Shown here: positions 9,080-16,088 of the stretch, one piece after another
How positions within the stretch are numbered: position 1 is the first letter of the stretch
How the letters are laid out: each line of letters starts with the position of its first letter
Assembly: GCF_018919205.1 (NCBI RefSeq)
Contig: NZ_JAHLQN010000001.1
Span: 124,001-188,000, forward strand
Direction of reading: 5' to 3'
DNA from: Dysosmobacter acutus
GTDB lineage: Bacteria; Bacillota; Clostridia; Oscillospirales; Oscillospiraceae
DNA: 64,000 nt
Translations under genes and position numbers: made by a program
Notes under the pieces: generated by a model
The model's input: the letters and a program-made list of their open reading frames with translations, nothing else
Told to the model about the DNA's origin: nothing
Databases searched by the model: none

Positions 9080-10036
9080 ATACCCTACCTATCAAAAGAC
9101 CAGATCGCCGCCGCCCGCGAGATGGATCTTCTGACCTACCTGCGGCGATTTGAACCGCAAGAGTTGGTGCATATCGGCGGAGACACCTATGCCACCCGCA
9201 CCCACGACAGCCTAAAAATCTCCAATGGAAAATGGTGCTGGTGGTCGCGTGGTATCGGCGGCACAAATGCGCTGGACTATCTGACAACAGTGGAGGGTGT
9301 TTCCTTTTTGGACGCCGTGCAGCGTATCCTTGGGGAACCGCCCCATGTGCCGCGCAAATCAGAGCCAACCGAACCGCTCCCGAAAACTGAATTTACCCTC
9401 CCACCCAAACACGCCGACACCCGGCGTGTTTTTGCATATCTGCGGAGCCGGGGCATTGACGCGGAAATTATCAACCACTGCATCAAGCACGGGCAGCTTT
9501 ACGAGGACGCCGAGCGCCATAACTGCGTATTTGTGGGTTATGAACATGGAAAGCCTGCCTATGGTGCGCTGCGAGGGACGCTTTCAGAAACTACCTTCGC
9601 CGGTGAAGTACCTGGCAGCGATAAGCGGTTTTCCTTTGCCGTTCCCCTCCGCGCCGGTGGCAAAACCCTCTGCGTGTTTGAATCCGCCATAGACGCCCTT
9701 TCTTACCTGACGCTGCTGAAGCTGCGGGGGCAGGATTGGCGCGCCGCCAATACGCTGTCCCTCTCCGGCATCTATCAGCCACGGAAGGACGGCTCGATTC
9801 GATTCCCCGCGGCGCTGGAGCAATACCTGACGGATAACCCCGGCGTGAAACGAATCGTGCTGTGTCTGGACAACGATGTGCCGGGACGGGCGGCGTCGGC
9901 AGCAATTAAGCAAGCATTAGCAGGCTACGAAGTCATCGACAACCCACCACGGCGCGGAAAGGACTACAACGACCAGCTCCGGCTTGTGAAAGGAATCAGC
10001 GGCAGGGTAAAGACCCGTGGCGGTGAGGCGCGCTGA
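9080..10036 (+). CDS. DUF3991/TOPRIM-domain protein with likely ATA start
   Basis: A protein of 318 aa if it starts at ATA 9080, or 304 aa from ATG 9122. An N-terminal DUF3991-like part (THDSLKISNGKWCWWSRGIGG, then ALDYLTTVEG) precedes a TOPRIM-type core with the acidic signatures ESAIDALSYL and VLCLDNDVPGRAAS. TOPRIM folds bind Mg2+ and occur in primases and nucleases; in these ICEs the protein is thought to help DNA processing. Start choice: GGAGG (9066-9070) is 9 bases before ATA, an in-frame TGA stands at 9071, and the codons between ATA and ATG 9122 read PYLSKDQIAAARE, which looks like genuine coding sequence. ATG 9122 has no ribosome site. A mutated ATG or a small indel near 9075 are alternatives. 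Confidence 0.82.
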   Translation: MPYLSKDQIAAAREMDLLTYLRRFEPQELVHIGGDTYATRTHDSLKISNGKWCWWSRGIGGTNALDYLTTVEGVSFLDAVQRILGEPPHVPRKSEPTEPLPKTEFTLPPKHADTRRVFAYLRSRGIDAEIINHCIKHGQLYEDAERHNCVFVGYEHGKPAYGALRGTLSETTFAGEVPGSDKRFSFAVPLRAGGKTLCVFESAIDALSYLTLLKLRGQDWRAANTLSLSGIYQPRKDGSIRFPAALEQYLTDNPGVKRIVLCLDNDVPGRAASAAIKQALAGYEVIDNPPRRGKDYNDQLRLVKGISGRVKTRGGEAR

Positions 10037-10049
10037 TTTGTTTTTCGGC

Positions 10050-10150
10050 TGGTTTAGGACTGCAAGCGGCCTGCGGCTGCTTTGCAGTCGCAAGCATAGC
10101 ATTTGGCTATCCAAATGCGCTTGTTAGGGGAGCAAGCCCCCTAAGACCCC
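10050..10150. other. Candidate origin of transfer (oriT) with inverted repeats
   Basis: The 139-base gap between the TOPRIM gene and mobC holds a perfect 8-bp inverted repeat (GCATTTGG / CCAAATGC, 10099-10106 and 10111-10118) and a second one (TTAGGGG, 10124-10130, with CCCCTAA, 10138-10144). Both lie just upstream of mobC and the relaxase. MOBP-type origins are usually located here and carry inverted repeats next to the nick site. The nick position cannot be told from sequence alone. Confidence 0.6.
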
Positions 10151-10175
10151 ATCCTATTTCAAGGAGGAATCTGTT

Positions 10176-10481
10176 ATCAGAAAACGATCTATCTCTATTC
10201 TTCTCCGTTTGAACGAAACGGAACACCGGCATCTGAAGGAGCAGGTGGCAATTTCCGGTTTCCCCATGGAGGTCTATCTTCGCACATTGATCGCCGGTGA
10301 AAAAATGCGGCCAAGGCCACCCAACGAATACGCCGAGATTCGCCGCCAGCTCGCCGCCATCGGCAATAACATCAATCAGATCGCCCGCACAGTCAACGCC
10401 CGTGGCTTTGCCAGCGGTGAGGACATCGCCGCGATCACGGCGGCGCAGGAAACGATTTGGAACATCGCGGAGCGGCTGTGA
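10176..10481 (+). CDS. mobC: MobC-family relaxosome accessory protein with likely ATC start
   Basis: A protein of 101 aa. It has an N-terminal ribbon-helix-helix-like part (RKRSISILLRLNETE) and the MobC signature RQLAAIGNNINQIARTVNARG. It probably binds oriT and helps the relaxase open the DNA. Start choice: AAGGAGG (10161-10167) is 8 bases before ATC 10176, and no ATG, GTG or TTG lies in frame between the upstream stop (10125) and TTG 10209. TTG 10209 has no ribosome site and would remove the DNA-binding strand. The stop TGA (10479-10481) is 1 base before the relaxase ATG, so the two are translationally coupled. Confidence 0.82.
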   Translation: MRKRSISILLRLNETEHRHLKEQVAISGFPMEVYLRTLIAGEKMRPRPPNEYAEIRRQLAAIGNNINQIARTVNARGFASGEDIAAITAAQETIWNIAERL

Positions 10482-10482
10482 C

Positions 10483-11823
10483 ATGGCATACACCAAGGTA
10501 TTCGCCATCCGCGCAAGGCTGGACGACCGCGTGAAGTACGCCGTCAATGGGGAAAAGACCGAGCTGGACGAGCGGATCGTCTACACCGCTGACCCGGAGA
10601 AAACCGATACCGTGCGCTTTGTGACCACGCTGAACTGCCGGTCTGCCGAAACCGCCTTTGCTGCCATGCAGAAAACGAAAAAGAAATACAAAAAGACGGG
10701 CGGCGTTCTCGGCTATCATTTCATTCAGTCCTTTGCACCCGGCGAGGTCGCGCCGGATCAGGCCCATGAGATCGGATGTGAGTTTGCACGGCGGCTGTTC
10801 GGCAATGATTTTGAGGTCGTCATCGGAACGCACTTGGACAAGGCCCATCCCCATAATCACATCATCGTCAATTCTGTCTCCCGCACGGACGGCCACAAGT
10901 ACCATTCCAGTCCGGAAAGCTATTACAACGATGTGCGCGGCACCTCGGACGCACTGTGCCGGGAGAATGATTTATCTGTCATCGCCCCGCAGAGCAAGGG
11001 CAAGCATTACGCCGAGTGGAAAGCGGAGCAGGGCGGCAAGCCCACCGTGCGCGGCGTGATCCGCGCCGACATTGACGCCATCATCCACCAAGCCTACACC
11101 TACGATACTTTTCTCATGCTGCTGCGAAAGAACGGTTACGAGGTACGCCGCAGCCCCAATCGGAAATACACCACGGTCAAGCCCCCCGGCGCAAAGCGGG
11201 CGATCCGGCTGGACAGTCTGGGCGAGGGCTACACCGAAGCGGATATTCTGCTGCGGCTTTCCAAACAACGGCACGGCGGCATAGCCCCGCCAATCATCGC
11301 CCATTCCGTCAAGCGTTACCGCATGAAGGGTAAGCTGTCCACCGTCCGAAAAAAGAAAATCACCGGCTTTCACGCACTCTATCTCCGCTACCTCTATCTG
11401 CTGCGTGGGGGCAGGCGGAAAAAGCTGCCGCCCAAGCTGCCCTTTTCCGTCAAGCGGGAGGTCATTCATTTGGAGCGGTATGAGCAGCAATTCAAATATC
11501 TTTTATCAAGCGGAATTACCACCGAAGCGGAGCTGGAGCAGCGTATCCGTGTGCTGGAGTGGGACATCCGCTTGTTGGAGGAACAGAGAAAACCACTTTA
11601 TCAGGAAAGGAGGAATACCAACGATGAAGAAGCACAAGCCAAGTACAGCACAGAGATCCAACAGCAGACTGCCGCCTTGCGGGAGAAACGCCGGGAAGTG
11701 CGGCTGTGCCGCAGGATACAATCGGACATTCCGAGGGTATCCCAGCAGTGCCAGCAGGCGCAGGCTGAACGGCAGGAAAATCTAAAGAAGAAGGAGGAAC
11801 ACGAGCATGAGTACCAACGGTGA
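10483..11823 (+). CDS. MOBP-type conjugative relaxase
   Basis: A protein of 446 aa. The three-histidine metal site is clear: H117-L-D-K-A-H122-P-H124-N-H126, followed by IIVNSVSRTDG. YHFIQSF and the conserved N-terminal region support a relaxase of the MOBP type. It would nick oriT, bind the 5' end covalently and pilot the strand to VirD4. The C-terminal 120 residues are charged and likely coiled coil. ATG 10483 directly follows mobC. The last 17 bases overlap the PcfB-like gene. A strong internal ribosome site (AAAGGAGG, 11606-11613) lies in front of an overlapping small frame; see findings. Confidence 0.93.
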   Translation: MAYTKVFAIRARLDDRVKYAVNGEKTELDERIVYTADPEKTDTVRFVTTLNCRSAETAFAAMQKTKKKYKKTGGVLGYHFIQSFAPGEVAPDQAHEIGCEFARRLFGNDFEVVIGTHLDKAHPHNHIIVNSVSRTDGHKYHSSPESYYNDVRGTSDALCRENDLSVIAPQSKGKHYAEWKAEQGGKPTVRGVIRADIDAIIHQAYTYDTFLMLLRKNGYEVRRSPNRKYTTVKPPGAKRAIRLDSLGEGYTEADILLRLSKQRHGGIAPPIIAHSVKRYRMKGKLSTVRKKKITGFHALYLRYLYLLRGGRRKKLPPKLPFSVKREVIHLERYEQQFKYLLSSGITTEAELEQRIRVLEWDIRLLEEQRKPLYQERRNTNDEEAQAKYSTEIQQQTAALREKRREVRLCRRIQSDIPRVSQQCQQAQAERQENLKKKEEHEHEYQR

Positions 11824-12418
11824 AACCGCTGACCTGATGGTGCGTGAGGGCATCCAGATCACCGAGAGCGCCCTCAAGCTGGCAGGGCTGGGGGCGAAAA
11901 ATCTTGCCGCCCTTCTGATTGCCCTTGCCAACGACAATCAGAAGCTCGCCGGTAAAACCAACCTCAAGCGCCTGATCCACGACGGCGAGGAGCTGACGAT
12001 CTTTTCTGTCAAGCAGGAGGACTTGAAGGGCTTTCAGATGGAAGCCAAACGCTACGGCGTCCTGTTTTACCCCATCGTCAATAAGGTGGAAAAGACCGGG
12101 ACGGTAGAAATTATGGCAAAAGCCAAGGACGCCAAGCAGATCAACCGCATTTTTGAACGCATGGGCTATCCCGCCCCGGTGAAGGAGGATACTGCCGCAA
12201 AAAAAGAGAACGCCCGCGCTCCGTCCGAGAACAGCTCCAAGGAGCGCGGGACTGGTGCGAGAGCGTCTACGGAACCGGCTGCGGAGAAAGCTGATGCCCA
12301 CCCCTCTGTCCGCAGCCGCCTGATGGCACTGCAAGCCGCGGCAGAACGGGATGGCACGGCACCCACCAAGGACACCGTGCGGGAAGCCATTCAAAAGGCT
12401 ATGCCTACGCGGGAATAA
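11807..12418 (+). CDS. PcfB/DUF3801-family conjugation protein
   Basis: A soluble protein of 203 aa. The conserved N-terminal domain (ITESALKLAGLGAKNLAALL, KTNLKRLI, then ALL-beta-like FSVKQEDLKGFQMEAKRYG) matches the DUF3801/PcfB pattern. After residue 110 it becomes a low-complexity, charged tail. PcfB-type proteins are known accessory factors in enterococcal pheromone-plasmid transfer, helping bring the substrate to the coupling protein. Start ATG 11807 has AAGGAGG 8-10 bases upstream, inside the relaxase gene. Confidence 0.85.
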   Translation: MSTNGETADLMVREGIQITESALKLAGLGAKNLAALLIALANDNQKLAGKTNLKRLIHDGEELTIFSVKQEDLKGFQMEAKRYGVLFYPIVNKVEKTGTVEIMAKAKDAKQINRIFERMGYPAPVKEDTAAKKENARAPSENSSKERGTGARASTEPAAEKADAHPSVRSRLMALQAAAERDGTAPTKDTVREAIQKAMPTRE

Positions 12419-12444
12419 ATTGATTTTGAGAAGGAGAAACGAAC

Positions 12445-13326
12445 ATGGCAAAGTTAGACGATTTGATCCAGCAGAAGCAGCAGAGGGACGAGGACTGGAA
12501 GGCAAAGAAAACAGCGGAGCGCGAGGAATTGGGGCAGCTTTCCGACGATGCGGTCATGCACGTCACCAGTGAACCCGGCGCATATCTGCATTATCTGGAT
12601 ACGCAGGCCATCAACCCGCGATACAGCGCATCCAATGTGATGCTGGCGATGGCACAGAACCCGGAGATCACCTACATCAACAGTCTGGAGGTGTGGAACC
12701 GGCTGGGGCGCAGCGTCAATCGTGATGAGAACGGCATGAAGATCCGTGTGTCAGACACCTATGTGAAGGACGGAAGGGAGTATCACGGCTATAAGATCGG
12801 GCGTGTGTTCGATATTTCCCAGACCCACGGCAAGGCCGGTGTTCCGGCGCTGAGCCTGAAAGACAATACACCGGAAATGGACGCCGCCCTGCGCCGACTG
12901 CTGGACAGCTCCCCCGTTCCCGTGGTCACCAGCAGCACCATGTACCAGGACGCCGTTTATGATCCTAAAACGCAGAGCATTACGGTATCCAGCCGCCTGA
13001 TCGACAGCAAGATCTTTGCGGCGCTCTCCCGTGAGATCGTCCACGCCGGTATCCATGACCACGGACGCTATCCCTACTATACCCGCGAGGACTGCGCCAT
13101 GGACGCCGAGAGCGTCAGCTATATGCTCTGCCGCAATTTCGGCGTGGAGGCCCCGCAGCCCGATGTGAGCCGCGTGGGGCAGGTATTCGACGGCATGGAG
13201 GTGCAGGATCGCCGCGGCGTGGTGGACAGCCTGCAAAAGTATTTCCGTAAGCTGCAAAATGATATTCAGCGTGAGATCTCTCCGCAGGAGCGCAAGCAGC
13301 CGGAACAGAATCGGCCCGTTCGTTAA
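12445..13326 (+). CDS. ArdC-like antirestriction protein
   Basis: A protein of 293 aa. A charged N-terminal helix precedes an ArdC-N-like domain (YLDTQAINPRYSASNVMLAMAQNP, then a SLEVWNRLGRSV strand). The C-terminal half holds SREIVHAGIHDHGRYPYY and DAESVSYMLCRNFGV, the place where ArdC proteins carry a zinc-metallopeptidase HExxH site. Here only E-x-x-H followed by H-x-H remains, so the site is degenerate or altered. ArdC-type proteins bind single-stranded DNA and protect incoming DNA from restriction. ATG 12445 has GAAGGAG upstream. Probably co-transcribed with the PcfB-like gene, 26 bases away. Confidence 0.78.
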   Translation: MAKLDDLIQQKQQRDEDWKAKKTAEREELGQLSDDAVMHVTSEPGAYLHYLDTQAINPRYSASNVMLAMAQNPEITYINSLEVWNRLGRSVNRDENGMKIRVSDTYVKDGREYHGYKIGRVFDISQTHGKAGVPALSLKDNTPEMDAALRRLLDSSPVPVVTSSTMYQDAVYDPKTQSITVSSRLIDSKIFAALSREIVHAGIHDHGRYPYYTREDCAMDAESVSYMLCRNFGVEAPQPDVSRVGQVFDGMEVQDRRGVVDSLQKYFRKLQNDIQREISPQERKQPEQNRPVR

Positions 13327-13342
13327 GAAAGAGAGGTATAAT

Positions 13343-14284
13343 GTGAAAAAGAAACTTGCATTTGCTCTCTGCACGGCGCTGATGCTGTGCAGTATGAGCG
13401 TTGCGGCGCTGGCCGCAGAGCCCATGACAGAAGCCGATACGGTATCCACAATGATCTCTGCCGCAGATACGCTCCCCGGCATTTCCGCCTATCCTGCCGA
13501 GGTCAGAGCCAGCGAGGAAAACGGTGTGTACCGATTAGAAAAGGTCTACTACCTGACCGCAAAGGACGATCCCGCCACGATCCCCACCGCTGACTTTGAG
13601 CGTGAGGGCCGCACCTATACGCTCCTTGATTTGCTGAAAAACGACCAGACAGAAACGGACACGCGGGAGCATATCGAGGTGGTCACGCTGGAGAGCAAGA
13701 CCAAGGATATGGCGGAAATCCTGAAAATGCTGGAGCCGAAGCTGGAGGTCAAGACCGAGGACGGCTATGAGGGCGTCCTGTCCCTTGACCATACTACCAT
13801 TCAGGTGGAGGCAGCGGGCTACGGGACCAGCAGCCGCACGGTGACGGCGGAGCGCACCTATCCCAACCTCTCAGACGCGGATGTGTCCCTTGTTCCTAAG
13901 TCTGTAAACGAAAATGGCCGCACCCTGACCCTTGCCGATGTAAGCTGGCAGGAGGCGGCTGTCGATCCCACGGACGGCTATGACATTCCCATTCGCTATA
14001 CCGCTGTGGCAAGCTACACCGGCACCGCCACCAGCAAATACGCCACCGGCTACACCGTCACGGCAGACTATAAAGGTGACATCACCCGTACAAGCTGTGA
14101 TACAGTGATCTATACCGCTGTCTTTTCCAGCGTCGGCGCTGCGGCATCGGCAAAGAGCGGAGTTGATTTTAACTGGCTGTGGCTGCTGATCCCCGTGGGC
14201 GCTGCGGCGCTGGGCGGCTGCGGCTACGCCGGTTACAAAGGCTACAAGCACTACATCAATAAGAAAAGAGGGTACGCCGCATGA
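13343..14284 (+). CDS. Secreted membrane-anchored ICE protein
   Basis: A protein of 313 aa starting at GTG 13343 behind GAGAGG (13331-13336). It has an N-terminal signal peptide ending near ALA-AEP (residues 1-24), an extracellular part of about 255 residues with beta-rich segments, and one membrane helix (WLWLLIPVGAAALGG) near residues 283-303 followed by a short positive tail. No catalytic motif is seen. Its stop overlaps the sortase ATG (ATGA), so the two products are made together. This suggests a surface or cell-wall role in mating-pair contact, but that is inferred from position only. Confidence 0.8.
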   Translation: MKKKLAFALCTALMLCSMSVAALAAEPMTEADTVSTMISAADTLPGISAYPAEVRASEENGVYRLEKVYYLTAKDDPATIPTADFEREGRTYTLLDLLKNDQTETDTREHIEVVTLESKTKDMAEILKMLEPKLEVKTEDGYEGVLSLDHTTIQVEAAGYGTSSRTVTAERTYPNLSDADVSLVPKSVNENGRTLTLADVSWQEAAVDPTDGYDIPIRYTAVASYTGTATSKYATGYTVTADYKGDITRTSCDTVIYTAVFSSVGAAASAKSGVDFNWLWLLIPVGAAALGGCGYAGYKGYKHYINKKRGYAA

Positions 14285-15066
14285 AAAAATATCTGACCAC
14301 GCTGCTGGCCGCCTGCTGTATGCTGGCGGCTTTTTCCATGCCTGCATCGGCACTGGAGTATCACTTTGACGGCCCGGACGCAGGACTGTTTGGACGCCCC
14401 ACCTCGGACGATACCATTTATGTCACGATGGATAAGCCTGCAAACACCGACCGCAGCAAAAACGCCGCCTATATCCCACCCGCTTTTGGCTCGCCTACCT
14501 CTTATACGCTGAATGCCGGAGAGCTGCTGACGCCAAACCTTGTGAGCGGTTCGGCCACGGGAACGGTCAGCGGCACAGGTGGTGTGACCGTCCTGCCGCC
14601 CTCCGCTTCCAGCAGCACCGCTGGTGGAAATACCGGCTCCTACACGCCGGTGAAGTACACCGCGGTCACAAAAGACCTCTATTACAGCGGCGGCTACCTC
14701 GGTACGCTGAAAATCCCCACCCTCGGTCTGTCTGTCAAGGTGTATCAGGGGACGGATGCAGATGCGCTCCGCAAGGGTGCGGGGCATTTTGCCGGCACCT
14801 CCATTTGGGAGGGCAATGTGGCCATCGCCGGACACAACCGCGGCGTCAACAATCACTTTGGCAAAATTCACACCCTTGACATTGGCGACACCATCAAGCT
14901 GACCACCCAGCTCGGCACACGCAGCTATGAGGTGTACTCTGTCAGTAAAATCGGCGTGGACGATACCAGCGTTCTAAATGACAGCACGGAGAACATCATC
15001 ACCCTTGTCACCTGCGTGAAGAATCAGCCGGATTACCGCTGGTGTGTGCAGGCACGAGAAAAATGA
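14281..15066 (+). CDS. Class D-like sortase
   Basis: A protein of 261 aa. The sortase triad is visible: H185 in AIAGHNRG, C245 in TLVTC and R253 in DYRW. A signal peptide or anchor (residues 1-25) is followed by a long S/T/G-rich linker to about residue 125 and then the catalytic barrel (LGTLKIPTLGLSVKVYQG). Sortases join LPxTG-type substrates to cell wall or pilin lysines. The obvious local substrate is the LPKTG fibre protein encoded 1 kb downstream. The ATG overlaps the preceding stop. The triad is certain; the class is assigned by the TLVTC and VKNQPD motif style. Confidence 0.9.
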   Translation: MKKYLTTLLAACCMLAAFSMPASALEYHFDGPDAGLFGRPTSDDTIYVTMDKPANTDRSKNAAYIPPAFGSPTSYTLNAGELLTPNLVSGSATGTVSGTGGVTVLPPSASSSTAGGNTGSYTPVKYTAVTKDLYYSGGYLGTLKIPTLGLSVKVYQGTDADALRKGAGHFAGTSIWEGNVAIAGHNRGVNNHFGKIHTLDIGDTIKLTTQLGTRSYEVYSVSKIGVDDTSVLNDSTENIITLVTCVKNQPDYRWCVQAREK

Positions 15067-15128
15067 TGAGATGCTATGATGGTCATTGATGTAAAAACTT
15101 TTACTGAGCTCCAACGCCTCCATATTTT

Positions 15129-15157
15129 TTGACACCCACCAACTTTTACGATACCAT
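15129..15157 (+). promoter_or_regulatory. SigA-type promoter of stalk-domain gene
   Basis: TTGACA (15129-15134), a 17-base spacer and TACCAT (15152-15157) lie 33 bases before ATG 15190. The -35 is perfect and the -10 is weak. The direct repeat ACTTTTAC (15097-15104 and 15142-15149) flanks and overlaps the spacer. Confidence 0.55.
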
Positions 15158-15189
15158 GAACCCATCAAAAGACTTTGGAGGTACACACC

Positions 15190-16008
15190 ATGAAGCGAGG
15201 AAGTTTTGCAGCCGGTTTTCTTACCTGCCTGCTGTTGGCTGGCATCACTACCACGGCGTATGCTGCCGGGATCATGGCCGAGCGCAGCACCCATCGCATC
15301 TATGTCAATGGGCGGGAAGTGCAGATGGAAGCCTATGTCATCAACGGCAACAACTATGTGAAGCTGCGGGACATTGGCAAGGCTGTTGGTTTCGAGGTTT
15401 ATTGGGACAGCGACAACGGCTGTGTGCAGGTGGAAAGCGGAAAGCCCTACACCGGAACCGCACCCCAGCAGACCGCCGCAGCCCCCACAGACGGTTCTCG
15501 GTATGTTCCCAAGGTGGGTGATGTGATCCGCTGCGACGACGGGACCGACTACACCATCACCGATGTGTCCCGCTGGGATAAAAACGCTTTTTCCAGCGCA
15601 CCGCTGGGAGAGCTGCCCACCGCCACCTGTGACTGGAGCAAGCTGCCCCAGCCGGAAATGCCGAGAGCGGAAGCGCGCCACTTTATCAGCGGCGGGCAGG
15701 ACTACCTGTTCCAGCGCAACCTCTATGAAACGCGCCGGATGCTCTACACCTTGTATAATGCCATCGGGGACAACCCCGAAACATGGCAGAATGGCCAGCC
15801 GGTGAAATTCCCCAGCGGAAATGACAAGGTGAAGATCAACCTGACCATTCCCGCAGAGGTAACGCCGCAGAGCTTTTGGCCGTGGCGCTCGGAGCAAATC
15901 ACGGAGCTGTTCAACTCCTGCCCTCCGGGGACTTACTCCATGGAGGCATGGGATGTCTACAAAAACGGCGTATTCCAGTACACGGAGTACAGCATCTATG
16001 TGAGCTGA
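15190..16008 (+). CDS. Secreted stalk-domain (copper amine oxidase N-terminal-like) protein
   Basis: A protein of 272 aa. A signal peptide (residues 1-26, ending TTAYAA) precedes a stalk-type domain at about 35-85 (HRIYVNGREVQMEAYVINGN, then YVKLRDIGKAVGF). This domain is usually a wall or spore-surface module and does not imply amine oxidase activity. The C-terminal part is unrecognised. ATG 15190 follows GGAGGT (15177-15182) at 7 bases. The gene is bracketed by its own promoter and a strong terminator, so it can be expressed independently of the transfer operon. Confidence 0.8.
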   Translation: MKRGSFAAGFLTCLLLAGITTTAYAAGIMAERSTHRIYVNGREVQMEAYVINGNNYVKLRDIGKAVGFEVYWDSDNGCVQVESGKPYTGTAPQQTAAAPTDGSRYVPKVGDVIRCDDGTDYTITDVSRWDKNAFSSAPLGELPTATCDWSKLPQPEMPRAEARHFISGGQDYLFQRNLYETRRMLYTLYNAIGDNPETWQNGQPVKFPSGNDKVKINLTIPAEVTPQSFWPWRSEQITELFNSCPPGTYSMEAWDVYKNGVFQYTEYSIYVS

Positions 16009-16027
16009 AAAATTCATATCCACACGC

Positions 16028-16059
16028 AGGCGGTATGTGAAAAGCATACCGCCTTTTTT
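16028..16059 (+). terminator. Strong intrinsic terminator inside the transfer operon
   Basis: A perfect 10-bp stem AGGCGGTATG/CATACCGCCT (16028-16037, 16045-16054), a 7-base loop and a run of six T. It lies 29 bases upstream of the fibre-protein ATG, with no obvious promoter in between. Confidence 0.85.
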
Positions 16060-16088
16060 ATATCCAAAAAATTCAGGAGGAACACACG

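Noticed and set aside
9122..9124. ATG 9122 as start of the TOPRIM gene
   Set aside because: No ribosome site and it drops conserved-looking N-terminal codons; ATA 9080 fits GGAGG spacing better, though an error cannot be excluded.
10297..10482. Upstream extension of the relaxase frame to 10297
   Set aside because: Overlaps mobC in another frame and lacks a ribosome site; ATG 10483 directly follows mobC and matches the family start.
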